DNA from: Pseudoalteromonas rubra
GTDB lineage: Bacteria > Pseudomonadota > Gammaproteobacteria > Enterobacterales > Alteromonadaceae
DNA: 64,000 bases
Direction: 5' to 3'
NCBI RefSeq assembly: GCF_000238295.3
Contig: NZ_AHCD03000044.1
Coordinates: 1,116,001 to 1,180,000, forward strand
The notes under the pieces are model-generated. The model had not been told where the DNA came from, made no database searches, and was given only the letters and a program-made list of their open reading frames with translations. Below, one piece after another: positions 25,871-33,383 of this stretch. Made by a program: the position numbers and the translations under genes. Numbering within the stretch: position 1 is the first letter of the stretch; every line of letters starts with the position of its first letter.

Positions 25871-28531
25871 TTAAAAGGTGTATGTTGCTTTTACGTAGTA
25901 GAAGCCACCGTTGATGCCAAATGGAGACGTTTCGTAGTAGATACCGCCCCAAGTGTTTGACGGCGTAAGCTCTGTGTTGCCATCTTCCAGGAAGTCGACC
26001 ACTTTCTCAGCATCCTGGTCGAAGATGTTGTTAGCACCGACCGTCAGGCTGATATTTTCAGTTGCAAAGTAAGTTAACTCGGCATCGAATGTGAATGTTG
26101 GGTCAGCCATGATAGCGGTAGCATCATAGTCGACGTGTACACCCTGATATTCGCCATAGTAGTTGTAGCGCAGGAAGCCTGAGAATTCTTCCCATTGTTG
26201 CGTCCAGGTATAGGTTGCTCGGTGCTGTGGCAAGTCTTTCTCAAGACGGGCTACCTTGAAATCACCTGTGATGACAGAAAACTCGTCAACTTCAGTTTCA
26301 TTCCAGTTATACGCAGCACTGAAAGTGGCAAAGCCGCCTAGCAGGTCCATAGAGTAGTTAGCAACAACGTCAACACCCTGAGTTGTGGTATCGAAGTCAT
26401 TGGTAAAGAAGGATACCTGCGCAATGCTGTCGACGTTAGGTACACCATCTGCTTTCAAAGCTTCTTTTTGTGCCTGGGTCAAATCAATCTTATTCGATTG
26501 ACTCAGACGGTCCTCTACCTGAATGTTGTAGTAGTCAATCGTCAGGAACCAGTCACCTGATTGATAAACACCACCGAATGTGTAACTTTGCGACTCTTCA
26601 GGCTGAAGTTCGGTACCACCCAGGATCTGGGAAACTGGGTTAGTAGGTGGCAGCAGCGCCGAGTCAACCAATACACCACTACTCAGGTTGGTTTGTACGT
26701 TACTCACGTTTGCCTGGCCGACTGTTGGTGCACGGAAGCCCGAGCTAACAGAGCCACGTAATGCAATGTCTTCAGTAACATGATATTGCCAGGTCACTTT
26801 GTAATTGGTGGTAGAGCCAAATGAGTCATAATCTTCGAAGCGCAGTGCCCAACCCATTAAAAACTCTTCGGTGAATGGCGTTTCAATGTCGACATAAGCG
26901 GCGTAGTTACGACGCGAGAATTCCCCACCAGCTGAAGGCTGGAAGCCAGGGAAACCATTTGAACCGATACCAAACCCTTGGGTCGTTAATGGTCCTGCGA
27001 TGAATGAGGCTTCATCACCCGGGATCACTTCAAAGGTTTCTTCGTGCCATTCAAAACCAACCGCGACGTTAACATCGTAGGCCAGGTCAAAGTCATACCC
27101 TTTAGAGAAGTCGGCGTTAAAGTTCTTCTCGAGCTGAATATACTTACCCGGGCTAAACTCCATGGGTGTGTCCGGACCCAACGACGCGTTGACCGTGTTA
27201 GTAATAAAGTAGCGTGATTCATTGCGGCCAACCGAGCCACTGAAATCGTAGTATGCGCCTTTTAGGAAGCCATCAGTGAATTCTCCTTTGGTACCAATGG
27301 TCAAAGAAGTATCAGTTATGTTGCCGCCAAAGAACGGCGTAAAGCCTGCTGGCAGGATGTTATTAAATGCAAAACAGTTGGCAGCTGCAAGTGAATCTAA
27401 TGCCGCTTGATCCGGCAGACCATTGGCCTGGATTTCAACCACTGGGCAGTTCAGCTGTTGGTCATAGCCATCCAATGAACCGACTAGTACCGTTGGGTTT
27501 GCTGCATCCCAGGCTGCTTGTTGCGCTTCGTCTGTCAGGTGACGTCGTGCAGGGGCACCGTCGACATTACGGATCACACCGCCGTATACACCCGGACGCG
27601 TTGTTGGATTACGATAATAGAACCCGCCCTTCACATCGCGTTCAGAGTAGTTACCAAACATGTAAAACTGAGAATCGTTGGTCAGTTCAAGACCGACATT
27701 ACCAAACAGTGTGATGTCGTCTTTGATTTCTGGTGCACCCCAAACCTGAGCCGGGTCTCTAACACCTTGTAAACCCGCATCTATAAATGCTTGCGCGTCA
27801 GGGCGCTGAACACTACGACTGGTTGGATCGGCTTCTTTATATTGGAAGCTTAGGTTAGCGAAACCTTGGTCAGTAAAGGGCAGACCTATGTTACCTTCGA
27901 TGGTTGTTGTGTCGCCGTCGCCTTCATAATATTGGCCTTGCTTGACGGAAACACTGCCACCTTCAGAGGCATCCTTAAGTACAAAGTTCAATACACCGGC
28001 AATGGCGTCTGAACCATATTGTGCCGCAGCACCATCACGCAGTACTTCCACTTGTTTGAGTGCAATGCTGGGGATTACGGAAATATCCGGACCCTGTGCA
28101 CCATCATTAATACCACCGCCTAGGAAGGCGATAACGGAAGAGCGGTGACGGCGCTTACCGTTGAGTAAGATTAAAGTTGAGTCTGCTGGCAGGCCACGCA
28201 GGTTTGCTGGACGAACCAAGCTGGCTGCGTCACTGATAGGGTTGGCGTGAACGTTGAGAGAAGGAACGGACCCTTTCAACAATTCCAGCATGTCGTCGCC
28301 ACCGGCTTTGCTTATCTCGTCGCCACCGATGATATCGATAGGCACGGGAGAATCACCAACCGAGCGTGGTGCAGCACGTGAGCCCACCACCGCGATTTTT
28401 TCTATTTTTTTGTTTTCGGCACCAGCATCGGCCTCTTCTGCCTGTACGCTGGTTACCGCCAACCCCATTGTTGCTGTTGACGCTAATGCAAATTTAATCG
28501 CACGACTTAGCGCGTTTGTCTGTAGTTTCAT
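25871..28531 (-). CDS. TonB-dependent outer-membrane receptor
   Basis: An 886-residue protein from ATG 28531 (MKLQTNALSRAIKFALASTA), with a GGGGA-type ribosome site ahead. The frame opening at 28561 adds an implausible leader. The signal peptide ends at VQA. A TonB-box-like IEKIAVVGSRA, a plug domain (DMLELLKGSVPSLNVHANP, LRGLPADSTLILLNGKRRHR, VEVLRDGAAAQYGSDAIAGVLNFVLK) and a long barrel ending in an aromatic residue (YVKATYTF) follow. The substrate is unknown. The partner gene is a TPR-sulfotransferase, and no glycosidase, peptidase or siderophore gene adjoins. Upstream are a long leader and a 29-base near-perfect inverted repeat. Confidence 0.93.
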   Translation of the reverse strand: MKLQTNALSRAIKFALASTATMGLAVTSVQAEEADAGAENKKIEKIAVVGSRAAPRSVGDSPVPIDIIGGDEISKAGGDDMLELLKGSVPSLNVHANPISDAASLVRPANLRGLPADSTLILLNGKRRHRSSVIAFLGGGINDGAQGPDISVIPSIALKQVEVLRDGAAAQYGSDAIAGVLNFVLKDASEGGSVSVKQGQYYEGDGDTTTIEGNIGLPFTDQGFANLSFQYKEADPTSRSVQRPDAQAFIDAGLQGVRDPAQVWGAPEIKDDITLFGNVGLELTNDSQFYMFGNYSERDVKGGFYYRNPTTRPGVYGGVIRNVDGAPARRHLTDEAQQAAWDAANPTVLVGSLDGYDQQLNCPVVEIQANGLPDQAALDSLAAANCFAFNNILPAGFTPFFGGNITDTSLTIGTKGEFTDGFLKGAYYDFSGSVGRNESRYFITNTVNASLGPDTPMEFSPGKYIQLEKNFNADFSKGYDFDLAYDVNVAVGFEWHEETFEVIPGDEASFIAGPLTTQGFGIGSNGFPGFQPSAGGEFSRRNYAAYVDIETPFTEEFLMGWALRFEDYDSFGSTTNYKVTWQYHVTEDIALRGSVSSGFRAPTVGQANVSNVQTNLSSGVLVDSALLPPTNPVSQILGGTELQPEESQSYTFGGVYQSGDWFLTIDYYNIQVEDRLSQSNKIDLTQAQKEALKADGVPNVDSIAQVSFFTNDFDTTTQGVDVVANYSMDLLGGFATFSAAYNWNETEVDEFSVITGDFKVARLEKDLPQHRATYTWTQQWEEFSGFLRYNYYGEYQGVHVDYDATAIMADPTFTFDAELTYFATENISLTVGANNIFDQDAEKVVDFLEDGNTELTPSNTWGGIYYETSPFGINGGFYYVKATYTF

Positions 28532-28637
28532 CCTGTTTCCCCAGTTATTATATGTTGTCATTTCTTACAATATACACAAGTTGCACATCTCGCATTAACC
28601 TAATGTGTACTAGTTATTAAAGATAATTGCAAATATG

Positions 28638-28666
28638 TTCACTGCACCTTTAAAGGTAGCAGTGAA
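28638..28666. promoter_or_regulatory. 29-base inverted repeat upstream of the TBDR
   Basis: TTCACTGC pairs with GCAGTGAA, and ACCTTT pairs with AAAGGT, with a single unpaired A between. It lies 107-135 bp before the receptor start. It could be an operator for a dimeric regulator or an RNA hairpin in the leader. On the plus strand it is followed by TTTT. Confidence 0.5.
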
Positions 28667-28940
28667 TTTTACTAGGTCAAATTTTTCAATAACTTTTTGT
28701 TTGTGGTACAAAAAACAGTCTTTCTTGGTGTTTTTTAAGGTACATTTCAGCATGAAATATGTTCACCAAAATGTCATTATTGCGCACTCCAGCGCGTTTT
28801 TTTGTTGAGATGTTTAAAATGTGAACTGTTGTATTCTTCATCTAACTCGCTCATTTGTTATTGCCAAGCGGGTATTAGACTAATTGGTGAGAGATTGGAG
28901 GTCAGACTTACGTAGGCTAACGCCTCGTTTTTATTTCTGC

Positions 28941-28957
28941 TAGTATTGGCAATACTA
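28941..28957. promoter_or_regulatory. Perfect palindrome just before the LETM1-like gene
   Basis: TAGTATTGGCAATACTA has 8-base arms around a central G and ends 13 bp before the start codon. It covers the place where a ribosome site or promoter proximal region would be. It is a candidate operator or translational hairpin. Confidence 0.55.
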
Positions 28958-28970
28958 AGATTTCCCAAGT

Positions 28971-29357
28971 ATGTTAATGCGATTAATTAAAGTAGTACAC
29001 AAAGCGCCCATACGAGTTGCAAGGATAAGCAAGAAGCGTCAGCAAATCAGGCTTCGACGTGCTTTGGTCGGATTGAAAATAGCGTTGGCTCAGGAAAAGC
29101 AAGAAACCCGTGAGATGCTGGATATTTATAAGCGATACCCTCAGGGGGGAGTGTCAAAGCAAGAGCTGGCAGCGGCAAATCAGCAGTTTTTTGATATTTT
29201 AAAAGGACTGGGTCTCGGGGTGTTTGCTTTATTGCCTTTTGCGCCCATTACCATTCCCCTGATTGTGAAGCTCGGCCAGTGGTTAGGGGTTGATGTGTTA
29301 CCCAGTTCGTTCTCTTTGGGCAAAAAGCCTAAAAATTCTGACAAATCAGCTGACTAA
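28971..29357 (+). CDS. Small protein with LETM1-like C-terminal segment
   Basis: A 128-residue protein. The N-terminal 45 residues are strongly basic (Arg/Lys-rich, RISKKRQQIRLRRALVGLK). The middle is a charged helix (QEKQETREMLDIYKRYP). The C-terminal part has one hydrophobic stretch (GLGLGVFALLPFAPITIPLIVKLGQWLG) followed by VDVLPSSF. The LPFxP..IPL..KLG...G.D.LPS.F pattern resembles the conserved segment of LETM1-domain proteins, which in mitochondria bind ribosomes and affect cation transport. This similarity is from memory and short. I would call it a conserved hypothetical membrane-associated protein. It is monocistronic. Confidence 0.65.
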   Translation: MLMRLIKVVHKAPIRVARISKKRQQIRLRRALVGLKIALAQEKQETREMLDIYKRYPQGGVSKQELAAANQQFFDILKGLGLGVFALLPFAPITIPLIVKLGQWLGVDVLPSSFSLGKKPKNSDKSAD

Positions 29358-29471
29358 GAGTCAGCAGATAGCTGTTCCCACTTTATTACTGTGCTTTGTG
29401 CATCCAGTGAGTGAAATATTTTTCCCACCTTGGTATTCTCTTGTCAGGTTTATGTAATTCAAGAGGCACGT

Positions 29472-30839
29472 ATGAGTAATTTACTTGTTCACTCATCACA
29501 AGGAATACCGGTACATTTTATTAAGGAAAACCAGCTTAGCGAATGGCTAGAGGAAAATGCGCCACAAGCTAAAAGCATCACGCTGGCCACCAGACAGAAA
29601 ACGCAAAAAACTTTACTTATCCCAGACCTTCAAAATGGCGACATTCAGGCCGTACTGAGCCTGGTCGATTCACTGGATGATATGTGGCTGGCTGGCGATT
29701 TACCTGCTCAGTTACCGCAAGGCACTTATCAACTGCAAGGTGATGAGGCATTTGTTGAACAGGCTGCGCTTGGTTACCTGTTAGGTGCCTATACGTTTGA
29801 TGCATACAAGAAGGCATCTGCGCCGAGTGCAAAATTGGCGATTGAGTCAGAAACGATGTTGAAGAAATTGCAGGATCAAGCTGATGCCATCTATTTAGTA
29901 AGAGATTTGGTCAACACGCCTGCGGCGGACATGATGCCGCAACATATGGCAGAGATCTGTACAGAGCTGGCTGCGCAATTTGGTGCACAGCTTACTCAAA
30001 TCGTCGGTGATGAATTACTGGAACACAACTATCCAACGATTCATATGGTTGGCAGAGCAAGTGAAAATAAGCCACGCCTGCTGGATTTGAGTTGGGGTGA
30101 TGAACATGCACCCAAACTGACTTTGGTCGGTAAAGGTGTCTGTTTTGACTCGGGTGGTCTGGATCTCAAACCGGCCTCCGGCATGCGTAACATGAAAAAA
30201 GACATGGGTGGGGCTGCTCACGTGCTGGGCCTGGCGCATATGATTATGGCGGCCGGTTTGCCTGTACGTCTGCGGGTATTGATCCCGGCGGTTGAGAATG
30301 CCGTGTCGCGTAATGCATTTCGTCCGGGTGATGTTATCCAGACGCGCAAGGGTCTGACAGTTGAAATTGACAACACAGATGCAGAGGGTCGCCTTGTGTT
30401 GTGTGATGCACTGGCAGAAGCACAAGCGGATGGACCGGATCTGTTGATTGATTTCGCTACTTTGACAGGCGCTTGCCGGATAGCGCTGGGAACAGAATTG
30501 CCGGGCTTCTATAGTACAGATCAGGAAGTGGCCAATGGCATGATCGCTCAAGGTAATGCGCTTCAGGATCCGATCTGGCAGCTGCCTTTGTTCGATCAAT
30601 ACAAAGCCCTGTTTAAGAGCGACGTTGCAGATATGGCAAACTGTGGTTCTACACCATTTGGTGGGTCAATCACCGCAGCATTGTATCTGAAAGAGTTTGT
30701 CGAGCCTGAACAGACTCCTTGGGTGCACTTTGATGTGATGGCGTGGAACATACGCGCCTTACCTGGCCGACCTGTTGGCGGCGAAGGGCTTGGCCTCAGA
30801 GCGACCTTTGCGTATCTAGAGCAGCGGTACGCGTCGTAA
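29472..30839 (+). CDS. Leucyl aminopeptidase family protein (M17)
   Basis: A 455-residue protein starting at ATG 29472 with AAGAGG ahead. The frame opens at 29430 without a ribosome site. The M17 catalytic region is complete: VGKGVCFDSGGLDLKPASGM with the metal-binding Lys and Asp, MKKDMGGAA, and the signature NTDAEGRLVLCDAL. It is a cytoplasmic, probably hexameric, two-metal aminopeptidase. The N-terminal half is shorter and unlike PepA, closer to the PepB-like members used in general peptide turnover. It stands alone and ends in an intrinsic terminator. Confidence 0.93.
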   Translation: MSNLLVHSSQGIPVHFIKENQLSEWLEENAPQAKSITLATRQKTQKTLLIPDLQNGDIQAVLSLVDSLDDMWLAGDLPAQLPQGTYQLQGDEAFVEQAALGYLLGAYTFDAYKKASAPSAKLAIESETMLKKLQDQADAIYLVRDLVNTPAADMMPQHMAEICTELAAQFGAQLTQIVGDELLEHNYPTIHMVGRASENKPRLLDLSWGDEHAPKLTLVGKGVCFDSGGLDLKPASGMRNMKKDMGGAAHVLGLAHMIMAAGLPVRLRVLIPAVENAVSRNAFRPGDVIQTRKGLTVEIDNTDAEGRLVLCDALAEAQADGPDLLIDFATLTGACRIALGTELPGFYSTDQEVANGMIAQGNALQDPIWQLPLFDQYKALFKSDVADMANCGSTPFGGSITAALYLKEFVEPEQTPWVHFDVMAWNIRALPGRPVGGEGLGLRATFAYLEQRYAS

Positions 30840-30866
30840 TTTATTCTGACTCATGTCAAACTAAAG

Positions 30867-30890
30867 AAAGGGCCATTGTGGCCCTTTTTT
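30867..30890 (+). terminator. Intrinsic terminator of the M17 aminopeptidase gene
   Basis: AAAGGGCCA-TTG-TGGCCCTTT followed by further T's. Confidence 0.88.
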
Positions 30891-30985
30891 CGCGTTTCTA
30901 AACAGGGAAAACTGACAGGCTCGGTTGCTATAATTTTAAAAAGTCTTAGAGTATCGGAGGTTAGGCCCTTATTCTGAGTACCATT

Positions 30986-32107
30986 TTGTCTGTGTTTTCA
31001 CCTCAACAATCTGAATTGGCACCGCTTGAACCCGAATCATCAGCATTGCCACATTTATCGAAACAGTTCTGGAGTTTGCAAATTGCCGGGTGGCTTGGTT
31101 ATGCAGCTGTGGTGTTTCTGGCAATCATTCAGCCTCAGTTTGACGCGCCCGGTTTTAATCTGCCAGGACAGATCATAAACCTGGGGGTCGAAAGTCTCAG
31201 CGGCTTCATGCTCTCCCTGTTGCAGTGGCTTTTTATTCGCAAAATCATTCATCAGCCTTTGCAGCGCACTCTGATTATCAGTTTTCTCTTTGCAGCCTTG
31301 CTGGGACTCATTTATAACATCATTAAACTCGCCAGCTATAAAGTTATCGTACATGATCAACGCTGGAATGAGGCCTGGACCATGCTTGAGTTTGGTGGCT
31401 GGCTGCTGTTCTCTTTGACCACTATGTTCGTCTGGACTTCGATATTTTTTATCATGCTGTATAACAGTCGATTACAAAAAGAGCATGAACGTCTGTTAAG
31501 AGCGCAGACCCAGGCAAAGGATGCACAGCTACAGATGCTGCGTTATCAGCTTAATCCGCACTTTATGTTTAATACGATGAATGCTATCTCAACGCTGATC
31601 CTGAAACAGGATAACGACGCGGCATCAGAAATGCTCGATAAGCTGTGTGACTTTTTCCGTCACTCACTTGAGGCCACGCAAGGCAGCAGGATCCCGTTAA
31701 AAGAAGAAATTCAGTTGATTGAATTGTATCTGGCGATAGAAAAAGTCCGTTTTGGACACCGCCTGTCGGTGCGCTATGAGATTGAACCGCAAACGCTGAG
31801 GGCATTGGTGCCAAACATGCTATGCCAGCCTGTAGTTGAGAATGCCATTAAGTATGCTATTGAGCCAAGTAAACAGGGAGGAGAGGTTACCATCTCGGCA
31901 AAGCAGCATTTACAGCAACTCATTATAGAAATTTCAGACTGCGGCACTGGCTCGGATGAGGGCGCCGATAAAGGGTTTGGCATAGGACTAAACAATGCTA
32001 AAACCAGACTGGATGTGATGTATAACGGTGATTTCACCGTGTCTTTGAATAAAAATACAGCCGGAGGTAATACCGTGACCTTAGTGCTACCATACGAGGT
32101 TGAATGA
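30986..32107 (+). CDS. LytS-type sensor histidine kinase
   Basis: About 373 residues with four membrane helices (residues about 30-160), a short coiled coil (RLQKEHERLLRAQTQAKDAQ), then the His_kinase domain of the LytS/YehU type (LRYQLNPHFMFNTMNAISTLI, phospho-accepting His in NPHF) and an HATPase (VENAIKYAIEPS, GFGIGLNNAKTRL). The start is unclear. There is no ATG. TTG 30986 is 25 bases from the strong GGAGG (30956-30960), whereas in-frame ATT 30971 and CTG 30974 are 10 and 13 bases from it. The stop overlaps the start of the response regulator (ATGA). The pair lies directly before the beta-glucan locus and may control it. Confidence 0.88.
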   Translation: MSVFSPQQSELAPLEPESSALPHLSKQFWSLQIAGWLGYAAVVFLAIIQPQFDAPGFNLPGQIINLGVESLSGFMLSLLQWLFIRKIIHQPLQRTLIISFLFAALLGLIYNIIKLASYKVIVHDQRWNEAWTMLEFGGWLLFSLTTMFVWTSIFFIMLYNSRLQKEHERLLRAQTQAKDAQLQMLRYQLNPHFMFNTMNAISTLILKQDNDAASEMLDKLCDFFRHSLEATQGSRIPLKEEIQLIELYLAIEKVRFGHRLSVRYEIEPQTLRALVPNMLCQPVVENAIKYAIEPSKQGGEVTISAKQHLQQLIIEISDCGTGSDEGADKGFGIGLNNAKTRLDVMYNGDFTVSLNKNTAGGNTVTLVLPYEVE

Positions 32108-32943
32108 CCATGACAAAACCACTGAGCGCCATCATAGTGGATGATGAACCCCTTGCGCTGGAGGGGCTGAGTCTCAGGCTGGCTAAAATCCCTGAAATAG
32201 AAGTGATTGGTCAGGCCGAAAATGGCGATGATGCGATCCGTTTGTGCCATGAATTGAGTCCGGACGTGCTGTTTTTGGACTTACAGTTGCCCGGGCTTAA
32301 TGGCATTGAAGTGGTTCAGGCGATACAGGCTGATGTCTTGCCTATGGTGGTTTTTGTCAGTGCTTATAGTGATTACGCCCTCGAAGCCTTTGAGCTTAAT
32401 GCCATTGACTATGTTTTGAAGCCCGCGAACCTGGGTCGGTTGCAAAAAACGGTGACCCGGATCCTGGAGCGTCGACAGCCTCGTCAGGCCGAGCAGGAAA
32501 AATACCGCCTGTTACAGGCATTGACTAAAACTTCCGGGTTGGATGTGGCTGAGTTAGAATCCTGGCTGGAAACAGACAGCCCGTTGCCGGCTATGCAGGA
32601 CAGGGAACTGGTTATTAAAAACAGTGATAATGAGCAGGTCTTTGTTCCGATGGACATCATCCGCTGGATTGACGCTGCCGGCGATTACATGTGCGTGCAC
32701 ACTGAGTCAGAAACCCATGTCCTGCGCATTACCATGAAAAAGTTGCAGACTTTGCTGGATGAAACCCTGTTTGCCCGGATCCATAAATCGACCATAGTTA
32801 ACTTAAGTTATGTCACTGCGATAAAACCCATGCGAAATAACGAAAGCCTGGTGACGCTTAAGGGGCAGGTAGAACTCAAAGTCAGTCGTAATTATAGTCA
32901 GGCATTGCATCAGTTTGTTGCTAAAAAGAAAACGTTGAGCTAG
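32104..32943 (+). CDS. LytTR-family response regulator
   Basis: A 279-residue protein. An N-terminal receiver (IIVDDEPLALEGLSLRL, VLFLDLQLPGLNGIEVV with the phospho-Asp, FVSAYSDYALEAFELNAIDYVLKP) is joined by a helical linker to a C-terminal LytTR DNA-binding domain (IRWIDAAGDYMCVHTE, TMKKLQTLLDETLFARIHKSTIVNL). It is translationally coupled to the LytS-type kinase through a four-base overlap. Its targets are unknown. A 440-bp gap separates it from the GH16 gene of the glucan locus, the most likely place for binding sites. Confidence 0.93.
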   Translation: MTMTKPLSAIIVDDEPLALEGLSLRLAKIPEIEVIGQAENGDDAIRLCHELSPDVLFLDLQLPGLNGIEVVQAIQADVLPMVVFVSAYSDYALEAFELNAIDYVLKPANLGRLQKTVTRILERRQPRQAEQEKYRLLQALTKTSGLDVAELESWLETDSPLPAMQDRELVIKNSDNEQVFVPMDIIRWIDAAGDYMCVHTESETHVLRITMKKLQTLLDETLFARIHKSTIVNLSYVTAIKPMRNNESLVTLKGQVELKVSRNYSQALHQFVAKKKTLS

Positions 32944-33383
32944 TTAGTTCGCGTAAGTACAAACAAGAAACATCAGTCGGCGGCCAGAAGTATTACCTCT
33001 TCTGGTGCAACGACTACAAGTTTTGGTGCAATATGTATGTACCCGATACCCTCCAAAAGCCAAGGAAAACAAAAGGCTAACCTTTCATCTTATTTTTGTA
33101 TCGTCTTGTCGTGCACTATTGTGGCCCACGTTCTTGTGTCGCAACAGCCGCCCGTGATGGCGCGTTTCCATTGTAACATTCAGGTTAATTTAACAGGATA
33201 GCCTCAGGAGCAGACCGAATTGGTCTCCGGTTCGCTGCTCATTCTTTGTAGTACGGACATTGCAACTGGCTGCACCTGGGTGCGATTGATTGCGAATAAC
33301 AAGTACAGCGGCTCTGTGCCAGACTGTAAAAAGAACACGTCCGCGCTACACAACAATCGGTTCGATTAGTTGGAACACACATT
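32944..33383. other. Long leader region upstream of the beta-glucan locus
   Basis: 440 bp without a gene. A hairpin at 33208-33240 (GAGCAG..CGAA pairing with TTCGCTGCTC, with an AC bulge) lies about 145 bp before the GH16 start. GTGCAACGAC and GTGCAATATG near 33000-33034 are a weak direct repeat. No LacI-type operator like the trehalose ones is seen. I could not recognise LytTR sites with confidence. Confidence 0.5.

Larger units (their letters stand above)
28532..28970. other. Long divergent intergenic region with two palindromes
   Basis: 439 bp without a gene between the leftward TBDR and the rightward LETM1-like gene. It holds an inverted repeat at 28638-28666 and a perfect palindrome at 28941-28957, both listed separately. 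The rest is AT-rich with no recognised RNA motif or Fur box. Confidence 0.5.

Noticed and set aside
28920..28940. AGGCTAACGCCT followed by TTTTT as a terminator before the LETM1-like gene
   Set aside because: The stem is only four base pairs and no upstream plus-strand gene ends there.
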